A stretch of 32,004 nucleotides of DNA from 39-52-133 sp041488395 (GTDB taxonomy: Bacteria > Pseudomonadota > Gammaproteobacteria > Burkholderiales > Gallionellaceae): contig JBGPPE010000007.1 in assembly GCA_041488395.1 (NCBI GenBank), positions 1 to 32,004 on the forward strand. Reading direction: 5' to 3'. Position numbers and translations under genes: made by a program. Within the stretch, counting starts at the first letter, position 1, and the number at the start of each line of letters is the position of its first letter. The notes under the pieces are model-generated. The model made no database searches. It was not told the origin of the DNA and saw only the letters and a program-made list of their open reading frames with translations. Below are positions 25,124 through 32,004 of this stretch, piece by piece.

Positions 25124-25936
25124 ATGCCTAACCTTCCTCTATCTCTGCTCACCTTTTTTGCCTACGGCGTGCTGGCCATTTTCTTCTGGCGTGCCCAGGC
25201 AGACGGCAAGGGTGAGGCCTTTAATCATGGCTGGCTGGGGCACGCCATCCTGCTGCCACTCTTGCTGCATGGTTATTTGCTGTGCACCAGTCTGTGGGTG
25301 GGCGGCGCGCTGAGCATGGGCCTGGTGAATGCGTTGTCGCTGATTCTGTGGCTGACCATGCTGGTGTACTGGCTGGCGCATTTTTTCTATCCGCTGGCCA
25401 GCCTGAAGACGCTGGTGTTGCCGCTGGCGGCAGTGGCGGCTGTGCTGCCCGCCGTTTTTCCCGGCCACCGCGTGGCGGCCCAGGCCACTTCCTGGGCATT
25501 TGACGCGCATGTGCTGGTGGCCATGCTGGCCTACAGCCTGTTTACCATCGCGGCGCTGCATGCGGGACTGATGTCGCTGGTTGAGAAAAGCCTGCATCGC
25601 GCGACCTTGCCGCGGGTTTTACGTTCATTGCCCCCGCTGCTTACCATGGAAACGCTGCTGTTCCGTATTATCGGGGTGGGGTTTGTGTTGCTGTCCTTGA
25701 CTCTGGCATCGGGCATCCTGTTTTCCGAGCAGATCTTCGGCAGGGCTTGGCAGTTTAACCACAAGGTGCTGTTCGGCTTTGTCTCGTGGGCGGTGTTTGC
25801 GACCCTGCTGGTCGGGCATCGCTTCCGCGGATGGCGCGGGCGCACCGCAGTGCGCTGGACCATGAGCGGTTTCATCTTCCTGCTGCTGGCCTATATTGGC
25901 ACCCAGTTTGTACTGGAAGTGATCCTGCGGCGCTAA
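25124..25936 (+). CDS. ypjD: YpjD/CcsA-family inner-membrane protein
   Basis: The 270-residue protein has about eight transmembrane helices and the conserved His residues of the CcsA/HemX group (LLLHGYLL, FDAHVLVAMLAYSLF, FNHKVLFGFVSWAVF). CcsA relatives handle heme for cytochrome c assembly. This short branch lacks the tryptophan-rich WWD heme-handling loop, so a direct maturation role is unproven. The divergent placement next to ffh and ahead of rpsP matches E. coli ypjD. A heme- or quinone-related membrane function is inference. Confidence 0.88.
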   Translation: MPNLPLSLLTFFAYGVLAIFFWRAQADGKGEAFNHGWLGHAILLPLLLHGYLLCTSLWVGGALSMGLVNALSLILWLTMLVYWLAHFFYPLASLKTLVLPLAAVAAVLPAVFPGHRVAAQATSWAFDAHVLVAMLAYSLFTIAALHAGLMSLVEKSLHRATLPRVLRSLPPLLTMETLLFRIIGVGFVLLSLTLASGILFSEQIFGRAWQFNHKVLFGFVSWAVFATLLVGHRFRGWRGRTAVRWTMSGFIFLLLAYIGTQFVLEVILRR

Positions 25937-26020
25937 AGACACCTTGATTGCTGGCGATAACCGCTATTGGGCCGTATAACCCCATTCTACGGGGCTCCCC
26001 GGCGCCTATTACGTAACTTC

Positions 26021-26050
26021 TTGCCATGGCACGACAAAGTGTCGTAGAAT
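26021..26050 (+). promoter_or_regulatory. Probable promoter of rpsP-rimM-trmD-rplS with an embedded inverted repeat
   Basis: TTGCCA (26021-26026) and TAGAAT (26045-26050) are separated by 18 bp, and a GC-rich TCGCGCCC follows the -10 element as in growth-rate-regulated promoters. The spacer holds a perfect 6-bp inverted repeat ACGACA (26031-26036) / TGTCGT (26040-26045). The rpsP ATG lies about 47 bp downstream. Confidence 0.55.
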
Positions 26051-26097
26051 TCGCGCCCTTTGGCATTGGCTAAATCACAACACAGTAGGTTTTGACT

Positions 26098-26352
26098 ATG
26101 GTTATCATTCGTCTATCTCGTGGCGGTTCCAAGAATCGTCCTTTTTACAACGTCGTAGTAGCTGATTCGCGCAATCGCCGCGACGGCCGCTTTATCGAGC
26201 GCGTGGGTTTTTACAACCCGCTGGCTCCTGAAGGTCAGGAATCAATGCGTTTGCAGATGGAGCGCGTTACTCACTGGCAAGAAAAAGGCGCGCAATTGAG
26301 CGACGCCGTTGCCAAGCTGGTTAAGCGCTCTGGTGCAGCAGCAAAAGCCTGA
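26098..26352 (+). CDS. rpsP: 30S ribosomal protein S16
   Basis: S16 binds 16S rRNA in the 30S body and is needed for assembly. The 84-residue product begins MVIIRLSRGGSKNRPFYNVVV and contains the conserved DGRFIERVGFYNPLAP. The ATG at 26098 is the family start; an in-frame TTG six bases earlier is not needed. It is the first gene of a four-gene translation operon, with rimM starting 13 bp after its stop. Confidence 0.98.
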   Translation: MVIIRLSRGGSKNRPFYNVVVADSRNRRDGRFIERVGFYNPLAPEGQESMRLQMERVTHWQEKGAQLSDAVAKLVKRSGAAAKA

Positions 26353-26365
26353 TGCAGATAACCCC

Positions 26366-26860
26366 ATGGTAGTCATGGGGCGTGTGGTAGCGGCACAAGG
26401 CTTGCAGGGCTCGGTGAAGGTACAGGCTTTTACCGAGTATCTGGACAGCCTGTGCGATTACGACACCTGGTATCTGGGCAACGACAAGCATCCCTGGCGC
26501 GAATTCAAGGTGCAGGGATGCAATGTGCATACCAAGGTGCTGGTGGCCAAGCTTGAGGGTTTGGCAGACCGCACCGCTGCGGACAAATGCAAGGGTTTGC
26601 TGGTTGCGGTACCGCGCAGCAGCTTGCCGGCGCAGGCAGAGGACGAGTATTACTGGTCTGACCTGATCGGCATGAGGGTGGTCAATCTGGAGGGCGTGGA
26701 GCTCGGCACGGTTGAAAGCCTGATCGAGACCGGTGCGAATGATGTGCTGTGCGTGCGCAACGGGGAGGCGGAAATTCTTATTCCTTTCCTCGCCAATGTA
26801 GTGCAGCAGGTAAGCCTGGATGAAAAACTGATCCGCGTCGATTGGCAAGCGGATTACTGA
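26366..26860 (+). CDS. rimM: 16S rRNA processing protein RimM
   Basis: RimM helps mature the 3' domain of 16S rRNA and binds S19 on pre-30S particles. The 164-residue product begins MVVMGRVVAAQGLQGSVKV, the conserved N-terminal RimM beta-barrel signature, and ends with a PRC-barrel (YYWSDLIGMRV ... LIPFLANVVQQV). ATG 26366 fits the family start; the open frame extends back into rpsP but is not used. The ribosome site is poor, consistent with coupling to rpsP. trmD follows after 9 bp. Confidence 0.97.
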   Translation: MVVMGRVVAAQGLQGSVKVQAFTEYLDSLCDYDTWYLGNDKHPWREFKVQGCNVHTKVLVAKLEGLADRTAADKCKGLLVAVPRSSLPAQAEDEYYWSDLIGMRVVNLEGVELGTVESLIETGANDVLCVRNGEAEILIPFLANVVQQVSLDEKLIRVDWQADY

Positions 26861-26869
26861 GCGGCAATC

Positions 26870-27646
26870 ATGCGCTTTGATGTTGTTACCCTGTTTCCCG
26901 AGATGTTCGATGCGCTTACCCGTTATGGCGTAACGCGGCGCGCGGTGGAACAAGGCAAGTTTGTGTTGCAGACGTGGAATCCGCGCGAGTTCACCAGCGA
27001 CAATCACCGTACGGTAGATGATCGGCCGTATGGTGGTGGTCCCGGCATGCTGATGATGGCCGAGCCGCTGGCGCAGGCAATCACGGCAGCCAAGCAGGGT
27101 CAGGCGCAGGCGGGCGTGGCAAAAAGTTGTGTGATACACCTGTCGCCACAGGGCAGACCTCTCACTCACGAAGTGGTGAAAGAGCTGCTGGCAAGGGATG
27201 AGGGATTAATCCTGCTGGCGAGTCGTTACGAAGGCGTGGATGAGCGCCTGATTCGCCGCTATGTGGATGAAGAAATTTCCATCGGCGACTATGTGTTGTC
27301 CGGTGGTGAGCTGGCAGCGATGGTGCTGATAGACAGTGTGGTGCGGCATTTGCCCGGGGTGTTGGGTGATGCGGATTCCGCACAGCAGGATTCCTTTGTG
27401 CAAGGCCTGCTGGACTGTCCGCACTACACGCGCCCGGAAGTTTTTGAAGGCGAGGGGATCCCCGAGGTGTTGCTGTCGGGGCACCACGCCGAAATAGAAA
27501 AGTGGCGATTGAAACAGGCGCTGGGACGCACCTGGCAACGTCGCCCTGATTTGCTGGCACAGCGCCAGTTAACAAAACAGGAAGCTCGGCTACTGGCAGA
27601 GTACCAGCAGGAACAAGCTTCCGTACAACAAGAGGAAACAAAATGA
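26870..27646 (+). CDS. trmD: tRNA (guanine-N1-)-methyltransferase TrmD
   Basis: TrmD makes m1G37 in tRNAs that read CNN and GGN-type codons, preventing +1 frameshifts. The 258-residue product has the trefoil-knot S-adenosylmethionine-binding segments SRYEGVDERLI and IGDYVLSGGELAAM, plus RPYGGGPGMLMM near the N-terminus. Its TGA overlaps the rplS start (ATGA). The order rimM-trmD-rplS is the classic bacterial arrangement. The C-terminal tail is Gln/Glu-rich and slightly extended. Confidence 0.98.
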   Translation: MRFDVVTLFPEMFDALTRYGVTRRAVEQGKFVLQTWNPREFTSDNHRTVDDRPYGGGPGMLMMAEPLAQAITAAKQGQAQAGVAKSCVIHLSPQGRPLTHEVVKELLARDEGLILLASRYEGVDERLIRRYVDEEISIGDYVLSGGELAAMVLIDSVVRHLPGVLGDADSAQQDSFVQGLLDCPHYTRPEVFEGEGIPEVLLSGHHAEIEKWRLKQALGRTWQRRPDLLAQRQLTKQEARLLAEYQQEQASVQQEETK

Positions 27647-28011
27647 ATCTGATCGGAATTCTTGAAAAAGAAGAAATGGCCCGTCTGGGTAAGGTGATCC
27701 CTAATTTCGCCCCTGGCGACACCGTGATCGTTAACGTGAACGTAGTTGAAGGCGAGCGCAAGCGCGCCCAGGCTTTCGAAGGCGTGGTGATTGCCAAGCG
27801 CAACAAAGGCCTGAACTCTTCGTTTATCGTGCGTAAAGTATCCTCTGGCGAAGGCGTGGAGCGTACTTTCCAGACTTATTCGCCAACTATTGCCAGCATC
27901 GAAGTCAAGCGTCGCGGCGATGTGCGTCGTGCCAAGCTGTACTACCTGCGCGATCGTTCCGGCAAGTCTGCACGTATCAAGGAAAAGCTGGTTGCACGCA
28001 AAGTCGGCTAA
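27643..28011 (+). CDS. rplS: 50S ribosomal protein L19
   Basis: L19 sits at the 30S-50S interface. The 122-residue product (MNLIGILEKEEMARLGK ... GERKRAQAFEGVVIAKRNKGLNSSFIVRK) is full length with the conserved C-terminal RRAKLYYLRDRSGKSARIKEK. The ATG overlaps the trmD stop, and GAGGAAACAAA provides a good ribosome site within the end of trmD. A strong terminator follows 25 bp after the stop. Confidence 0.98.
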   Translation: MNLIGILEKEEMARLGKVIPNFAPGDTVIVNVNVVEGERKRAQAFEGVVIAKRNKGLNSSFIVRKVSSGEGVERTFQTYSPTIASIEVKRRGDVRRAKLYYLRDRSGKSARIKEKLVARKVG

Positions 28012-28035
28012 GACTTGCGCGCAAGCTGCATCAGA

Positions 28036-28066
28036 AAAATGGGGAGCCGCGGCTCCCCATTTTCAT
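28036..28066 (+). terminator. Intrinsic terminator after rplS
   Basis: A fully self-complementary 28-bp sequence (28036-28063) with a GGGGAGCC/GGCTCCCC core is flanked by A-run and T-run arms and followed by TTTTC. It closes the rpsP operon and would work in both directions. Confidence 0.88.
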
Positions 28067-28075
28067 TGTTGGTTT

Positions 28076-28600
28076 ATGATGCGCATCATGACTGTGTTGC
28101 CCATCTATCAAGCCAGGTTCCCGGCCCCCTTCGGCGTGCTTGGCATACGCTGCGGTGATGAAGCGCTGACCGGTATCGACTTTCTCGCGCCCGACACCTT
28201 GCTGCAAGCGCCGGCCAGCCCGTTTGAGCAAACGGTTTGCCAGCAGCTGGCGGCGTATTTTGCGGATCCCGATTTTCATTTCACCCTTTCGCTCAGGCTT
28301 GCTGGTACGCCTCATCAGAACAAGGTCTGGCGAGCCATGTGCGCCATTCCGCGCGGGCAGACCCGGCAGTATGGCGAGCTTGCGCGCGAGCTCGCTTCCA
28401 GCGCTCGTGCCGTGGGTCAGGCCTGCGGTGCGAACCCCATTCCCATCGTCATTCCCTGTCATCGCGTGGTGAGCAAGGCTGGCATGGGCGGGTTTGCGCA
28501 TCACCGTGACGGTTATGAGCTGGATATCAAGCGCTGGTTATTGACGCATGAAGCGAACATTCCCTCTCCTCTCCCACAAGGGGCGAGGAGAGGGAGGTGA
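28076..28600 (+). CDS. ogt: Methylated-DNA-[protein]-cysteine S-methyltransferase (Ogt-type)
   Basis: This suicide repair protein moves the alkyl group from O6-alkylguanine or O4-alkylthymine in DNA to its own cysteine. The product (174 residues from ATG 28076) has the DNA-binding helix-turn-helix QTRQYGELARELASSARAVG, the asparagine hinge GANP and the acceptor loop IPCHRVV, followed by GGFAHHRDGYELDIKRWLL. No Ada regulatory domain is present. ATGs at 28076, 28079 and 28088 are all possible and none has a clear ribosome site. The last 17 or so residues (IPSPLPQGARRGR) are encoded by a repeat-like hairpin. The stop overlaps the xerD start. Confidence 0.93.
   Translation: MMRIMTVLPIYQARFPAPFGVLGIRCGDEALTGIDFLAPDTLLQAPASPFEQTVCQQLAAYFADPDFHFTLSLRLAGTPHQNKVWRAMCAIPRGQTRQYGELARELASSARAVGQACGANPIPIVIPCHRVVSKAGMGGFAHHRDGYELDIKRWLLTHEANIPSPLPQGARRGR
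28562..28594. repeat. Repeat-like hairpin forming the ogt end and the xerD ribosome site
   Basis: CCCTCTCCTC (28562-28571) and GAGGAGAGGG (28585-28594) are a perfect 10-bp inverted repeat with a loop CCCACAAGGGGC-like core. The wording resembles the common proteobacterial intergenic repeat of the CCCTCTCCC...GGGAGAGGG kind. It lies inside the ogt reading frame and its right arm is the purine-rich sequence just before the xerD GTG. Confidence 0.6.
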
Positions 28601-29493
28601 GCAACGCTGAACTGCTCGATGAATTCAGCGATACGCTGTGGCTGGAAGATGGTTTGTCGCGCAACACGCTGGAAAGTTACCGGCGTGATCTGAACAAGTT
28701 TGCGCTGTGGCTGGAGCAGCAGCGCAATGCTACCTTGCTGCAAGGTACGCACGCAGACATTCAGGGTTTTCTCGCGCATCTGGTGGTGGAGCAGAAGGCG
28801 CGGGCCACCAGCACCAGCCGCGCCATCTCCAGCCTCAAACGCCTGTACCAGTATCTGCTGCGGCAGAACAAAATCAGCGCCGATCCGACGCTGCAGATTG
28901 CCGCGCCCAAGCTGCCGCGCAGCCTGCCCAAAAGCCTCACCGAGCAGGATGTCGAGTTGCTGCTGAAGGCGCCCGACCTTAACACTGCGCTGGGCCTGCG
29001 CGACCGCACCATGCTGGAGGTGCTTTATGCCTGCGGCTTGCGCGTGTCCGAGCTGGTGGGGCTGAGCATTGCCCAGGTCAGTCTCGATATGGGCGTGGTG
29101 CGTGTAATGGGCAAGGGCAGCAAGGAACGGCTGGTACCGCTGGGCGAGGAGGCGCTGGACTGGCTGCGCCGCTACCTAGCTGAGGGGCGGCCGGCGCTGC
29201 TGAATAGCCAGGTAAGCAACGCGATGTTTGTGACCGCGCGCGGTGAGGGCATGACGCGGCAGATGTTCTGGTATCTGATCAAACGTCACGCAAAACATGG
29301 CGGTCTGCACAAACCGCTATCACCGCATACCCTGCGTCATGCTTTTGCCACCCATCTGCTTAACCACGGCGCCGACTTGCGCGTGGTGCAGCTGCTATTA
29401 GGGCATGCGGATATTTCTACGACGCAGATTTATACCCATGTGGCGCGCGAGCGCCTGAAGCAGTTACACGCTACGCATCATCCGCGCGGTTGA
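28597..29493 (+). CDS. xerD: Site-specific tyrosine recombinase XerD
   Basis: XerD acts with XerC at dif to resolve chromosome dimers at the septum under FtsK control. The 298-residue product has the SAM-like core-binding domain (about 1-90) and the catalytic domain. Catalytic residues are Arg in CGLRVSELVGL, Lys in GKGSKERLVP, His-Arg in HTLRHAFATHLL, His in LLGHADISTTQ and Tyr in IYTHVARERL. The C-terminal ERLKQLHATHHPRG is XerD-like rather than XerC-like. The start is GTG, overlapping the ogt stop, with GAGGAGAGGGAG just upstream. Confidence 0.96.
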   Translation: MSNAELLDEFSDTLWLEDGLSRNTLESYRRDLNKFALWLEQQRNATLLQGTHADIQGFLAHLVVEQKARATSTSRAISSLKRLYQYLLRQNKISADPTLQIAAPKLPRSLPKSLTEQDVELLLKAPDLNTALGLRDRTMLEVLYACGLRVSELVGLSIAQVSLDMGVVRVMGKGSKERLVPLGEEALDWLRRYLAEGRPALLNSQVSNAMFVTARGEGMTRQMFWYLIKRHAKHGGLHKPLSPHTLRHAFATHLLNHGADLRVVQLLLGHADISTTQIYTHVARERLKQLHATHHPRG

Positions 29494-29523
29494 GTGCTTG
29501 CTGGTGAATGTTGCAGGTGAGAG

Positions 29524-29880
29524 TTATTTAACCTGGCCGCGCTCAATGCAGATGCCAACCATCTTGCTGCCGCGTATGGCCTGCAGCTTGGCGACACTGA
29601 CCTTGACCCAGGGCGCATTAAAGTCCTTGAGCAGAATTTGCGCGATGTGCTCGGCAAGGGCTTCGAGCAGGTTGAAATGGCGGCTGGCCAGTACGCCTTT
29701 CAGGTGTTTGACGATTTCGGCATAGTCCAGTGCATCAACCAGATCGTCGCTCTGACAGGCGCGGCTGTTGGGCATGCCGATATCGAGGTCGATTTGCAGG
29801 GTTTGCGGCACGATGCGCTCCCAGTCATAGACGCCGATGAGTGTGTCGACCTTGAGTTCGCGCAGAAAGATGATGTCCAT
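29524..29880 (-). CDS. folB: Dihydroneopterin aldolase FolB
   Basis: FolB converts 7,8-dihydroneopterin to 6-hydroxymethyl-dihydropterin and glycolaldehyde in folate synthesis. The 118-residue product starts MDIIFLRELKVDTLIGVYDWER, which matches the family start including the catalytic Glu/Tyr region, and contains DALDYAEIVKHLKG and LLEALAEHIAQILL. ATG 29880 is preferred; the open frame continues 16 codons upstream without similarity. It is convergent with xerD, ending 30 bp from it, and divergent from plsY. Confidence 0.95.
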   Translation of the reverse strand: MDIIFLRELKVDTLIGVYDWERIVPQTLQIDLDIGMPNSRACQSDDLVDALDYAEIVKHLKGVLASRHFNLLEALAEHIAQILLKDFNAPWVKVSVAKLQAIRGSKMVGICIERGQVK

Positions 29881-29888
29881 TGTTGCTG

Positions 29889-29916
29889 TTGTGAGTAGTC
29901 GGGATTCGCGTAAAAT
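29889..29916 (+). promoter_or_regulatory. Probable plsY promoter
   Basis: TTGTGA (29889-29894) and TAAAAT (29911-29916) are separated by 16 bp and followed by TCGCGCC, the same post -10 wording seen at rpsP. The predicted start of transcription is about 23 bp before the plsY ATG. It lies in the 65-bp divergent gap with folB. Confidence 0.45.
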
Positions 29917-29945
29917 TCGCGCCTTCACATTTTAAGGTATTCCAG

Positions 29946-30548
29946 ATGATGACCCTAGCTTTTGTTGTGTGCGCCTACCTGTTGGGCTCGGTTTCCTTTG
30001 CAGTGCTGATGAGTCGTGTCTTCGCGCTGCCTGATCCGCGCACCTACGGCTCGCAGAATCCGGGCGCAACCAACGTGCTGCGCAGCGGCAAAAAATCGGC
30101 GGCGGCATTGACACTGCTGGGCGATGCGGCCAAGGGCACGGTGGCGGTGCTGCTGGCGCAGCATTTCGCAGCGGGCAGTACTGCGCTTATCGCACTGGTA
30201 GCGCTGGCGGTATTCCTGGGGCATCTGTTTCCGGTATTCCTGCGTTTCAAGGGAGGCAAGGGCGTGGCCACGGCGCTGGGCGTGTTGCTGGCGCTGAACC
30301 TGTGGCTGGGGCTGGCGGCTTTAGCAACCTGGTTGCTGGTGGCGCTGGTATTTCGCCTGTCTTCGCTGTCGGCCTTGCTGGCGGCAGCGGCGACGCCGAT
30401 ATACGCCATTCTGTTAACCATGCCGCGCGAGTACGTGCTGGTGTCGGCCGTGCTGTCGCTGCTGTTGATCTGGCGCCACAAGAGCAATATCCAGAATCTG
30501 CTGGCAGGCAAGGAAAGCAAAATCGGCAGCAAGAGCAAAGCTGGCTAA
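29946..30548 (+). CDS. plsY: Glycerol-3-phosphate acyltransferase PlsY
   Basis: PlsY transfers the acyl group from acyl-phosphate to glycerol-3-phosphate, the first acylation of phospholipid synthesis, in the inner membrane. The 200-residue product has five predicted helices and the three family motifs: GSQNPGATNVLR (with the preceding Ser/Asp segment), GHLFPVFLRFKGGKGVAT and a later WRHKSNIQNLLAG. Two adjacent ATGs (29946 and 29949) are possible; AAGG lies 7-10 bases upstream. The C-terminal tail is Lys/Ser-rich. It converges on tsaD with 21 bp between stops. Confidence 0.97.
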   Translation: MMTLAFVVCAYLLGSVSFAVLMSRVFALPDPRTYGSQNPGATNVLRSGKKSAAALTLLGDAAKGTVAVLLAQHFAAGSTALIALVALAVFLGHLFPVFLRFKGGKGVATALGVLLALNLWLGLAALATWLLVALVFRLSSLSALLAAAATPIYAILLTMPREYVLVSAVLSLLLIWRHKSNIQNLLAGKESKIGSKSKAG

Positions 30549-30569
30549 AAGCCGGCAGGACGGCGCGGC

Positions 30570-31592
30570 TCAGGCGGCGCTATTCAATTCCTGCAAATTC
30601 CAGCGCGGCTTGACGTTGAAGCGGTAGTCGCGCCTGGCTTCCTGTTGTTTTAATCGTAGTGCGCCGGCGAAGGCGATCATCGCACCATTGTCGGTGCAGA
30701 ATTCCAGATCAGGATAAAACACGCGACAGCCGCGCTTGCTGGCCGCTGCATTGAGCTGCGCGCGCAATTGCTGGTTGGCGCCCACTCCGCCGGCTACCAC
30801 CAGCTGCTTGAGGCCGCTTTGCTTGAGTGCGGCCATGGCTTTGCTGGCCAGCACTTCCACAATGGCTTCCTGTGCGGCACAGGCGATGTCTGCCCTGGTT
30901 TGCTCGCTCAGTTCATGTTGCTTGCTCAGCGTGAGTACGGCCGTCTTCAGCCCGCTGAAGCTGAAATCCAGGTCGCCGCTGTGCAGCATCGGACGCGGTA
31001 ACTTGAAGCGGCCGGGCTGGCCGGCCTGGGCAAGCCGGGAAAGTGCCGGGCCACCGGGATAACTCAGACCCAACAGTTTTGCGCTTTTGTCGAAGGCCTC
31101 TCCGGCCGCATCGTCCAGAGTTTCTCCCAGCAGGGTGTAGCTCCCTACGCCATCTACGCGCATCAGTTGTGTGTGTCCGCCGGAAACCAGCAGGGCAATA
31201 AAGGAAAAGTCTGGTGCGGGATGGGAAAGCAAAGGAGAGAGCAGGTGTCCTTCCAGATGATGGATGCCGATGGTGGGAATGTTGAGTGCATAGGCCAGCG
31301 AACAGGCGACGCTTGCGCCCACCAGCAACGCGCCGGAAAGGCCGGGGCCCTGGGTGTAGGCGACGGCATCGATGTCGCTGAGCTGACATCCGGCTTGTGT
31401 GGTGATCTGGCGTATCAGCGGCAGTACATAACGCACATGATCGCGTGAAGCGAGCTCCGGCACGACACCGCCATATTCGTTGTGCATGGCAATCTGCGAG
31501 TGCAGTGCGTGCGCCAGCAAGCCGCGCTCGCTGTGGTACAGCGCGACCCCGGTTTCGTCGCAGGAGGATTCGATACCTAATATCAATTTCAC
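30570..31592 (-). CDS. tsaD: tRNA N6-adenosine threonylcarbamoyltransferase TsaD
   Basis: TsaD transfers threonylcarbamoyl from threonylcarbamoyl-AMP to A37 of ANN-reading tRNAs, together with TsaB and TsaE. The 340-residue product shows the ASKHA-fold landmarks: GIESSCDETGVAL at the N-terminus, metal-binding HHLEGHL near residues 111-117, LVSGGHTQL, GEAFDKSAKLLGL and VAGGVGANQQLR, plus a C-terminal Asp in CTDNGAMIAFAG. The start codon is GTG. A candidate promoter lies about 40-70 bp upstream. It faces away from the rRNA promoters at the window edge. Confidence 0.98.
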   Translation of the reverse strand: MKLILGIESSCDETGVALYHSERGLLAHALHSQIAMHNEYGGVVPELASRDHVRYVLPLIRQITTQAGCQLSDIDAVAYTQGPGLSGALLVGASVACSLAYALNIPTIGIHHLEGHLLSPLLSHPAPDFSFIALLVSGGHTQLMRVDGVGSYTLLGETLDDAAGEAFDKSAKLLGLSYPGGPALSRLAQAGQPGRFKLPRPMLHSGDLDFSFSGLKTAVLTLSKQHELSEQTRADIACAAQEAIVEVLASKAMAALKQSGLKQLVVAGGVGANQQLRAQLNAAASKRGCRVFYPDLEFCTDNGAMIAFAGALRLKQQEARRDYRFNVKPRWNLQELNSAA

Positions 31593-31632
31593 GATGGCAA
31601 CGCCTTAAATCAAACAGCTAAATGAAGCGTGC

Positions 31633-31660
31633 ATTGTACGATTTTGCGCAGGCTGATTAA
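31633..31660 (-). promoter_or_regulatory. Probable tsaD promoter
   Basis: Read on the minus strand, TTAATC (31655-31660) and TACAAT (31633-31638) are separated by 16 bp. This sits about 40 bp before the tsaD GTG and back to back with the rRNA promoters. Confidence 0.4.
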
Positions 31661-31688
31661 GTTTTGAAAAAAATAGTTCACAAAAGAA

Positions 31689-31716
31689 TTGACGGAAAAA
31701 ATTCGATCTATATAAT
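31689..31716 (+). promoter_or_regulatory. rRNA operon promoter P1
   Basis: TTGACG (31689-31694), a 16-bp spacer and a perfect TATAAT (31711-31716) are followed by GCGCCCCTC, a GC-rich discriminator typical of stringently controlled rRNA promoters. An A/T-rich stretch upstream (TTTTGAAAAAAATAG) resembles an UP element. Confidence 0.85.
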
Positions 31717-31839
31717 GCGCCCCTCTTCGCGGCTACGGCTGCAAGTGAACAGGCAACACGAGGCAGTAATAAGCAGCATTAAAAGTAATTTCAGAAACGC
31801 AGTTGAGTAACAGGTTTTGAAATAATTTTTAAAAATAGG

Positions 31840-31867
31840 TTGACGAAAGTTTTTCGATCTATATAAT
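31840..31867 (+). promoter_or_regulatory. rRNA operon promoter P2 (duplicate of P1)
   Basis: TTGACG (31840-31845), a 16-bp spacer and TATAAT (31862-31867) are followed by GCGCACCTC. The 42 bp at 31854-31895 match those at 31703-31744 with three differences, an exact 151-bp offset. An A/T-rich UP-like stretch (AATAATTTTTAAAAATAG) precedes it. Confidence 0.85.
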
Positions 31868-31912
31868 GCGCACCTCTTCGCTGCTACGGCGGCAACTGCG
31901 AAAGCGGTCAAG

Positions 31913-32004
31913 TTCTTTAAAATTCAAATAAAACAACCGATTAGTGTGGGTATGTGGATTGAGGAGTTAATTGGCAAGCTTAGGCTTTGCTAGTTAATCT
32001 CAAG
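31913..32004 (+). promoter_or_regulatory. boxA antitermination site and pre-16S leader
   Basis: TTCTTTAAAA (31913-31922) matches the boxA element of betaproteobacterial rRNA leaders, where the Nus factors load to prevent premature termination. The following CGATTAGTGTGGG-type wording is the usual leader just before 16S rRNA. The window ends before the mature 16S sequence, so the rRNA gene itself is inferred to start beyond the right edge. Confidence 0.8.

Noticed and set aside
26309..26365. Upstream extension of rimM into rpsP
   Set aside because: The extra residues do not match the family N-terminus, and MVVMGRV at 26366 is the expected start.
31708..31911. 67-codon minus-strand frame across the rRNA promoters
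   Set aside because: The region is explained by two strong promoters and leader sequence; the frame has no ribosome site or similarity.
1..32004. Search for CRISPR arrays, insertion sequences, prophage, toxin-antitoxin pairs and tRNA genes
   Set aside because: No regularly spaced direct repeats, transposase motifs, phage structural genes or cloverleaf-like sequences were seen; XerD is the housekeeping recombinase, not a mobile integrase.

Overview
The window looks like a chromosomal segment of a betaproteobacterium, most likely of the order Nitrosomonadales (Gallionellaceae-like lineages are my best guess, held loosely). The reasons are moderately high GC, the block ffh / ypjD / rpsP-rimM-trmD-rplS, the ridA-recG-ubiC-ubiA cluster, the ogt-xerD pair, and an rRNA-operon leader at the right edge with a betaproteobacterial boxA. 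I see no insertion sequence, prophage, CRISPR array or tRNA gene.

Left part (1-9765). A kdp potassium-uptake operon runs leftwards off the window: an unnamed 31-aa membrane peptide, kdpF, then kdpA. It is followed by a prohibitin/SPFH membrane protein, a zinc-dependent phospholipase C-like exported protein, a cold-shock protein, a PAS-EAL membrane protein with a degenerate EAL site, the M18 aminopeptidase ApeB, a small two-helix membrane protein, an exported DsrE-like protein and an exported polysaccharide-deacetylase-like protein.

Signalling block (10296-18763, + strand). A MASE3 membrane histidine kinase with three PAS domains (two of them a recent-looking tandem duplication), a stand-alone receiver, a receiver-PAS-PAS-PAS-GAF-HD-GYP protein and a bacteriohemerythrin are packed end to end with overlapping or abutting frames. 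A separate membrane PAS-GGDEF cyclase follows after a 266-bp gap that contains a perfect inverted repeat. With the EAL protein at 4805-6322, the window holds a cyclase, a phosphodiesterase and a degenerate EAL protein. The hemerythrin suggests that oxygen or a related diiron ligand is an input to the c-di-GMP switch.

Housekeeping block (18768-31592). On the minus strand lie ffh, a CbbY-like HAD phosphatase, ridA, recG, ubiC, a small acyl-carrier-like gene and ubiA. The last four genes overlap one another. The carrier-like gene has ACP halves in swapped order and is the most unusual item here. On the plus strand lie ypjD, then rpsP-rimM-trmD-rplS with a terminator, then ogt-xerD, whose junction is built from a repeat-like hairpin. 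folB and plsY diverge, and tsaD is convergent with plsY.

Right edge (31593-32004). Two near-identical strong promoters 151 bp apart and a boxA-containing leader point rightwards to a ribosomal RNA operon whose 16S gene starts just beyond the window.
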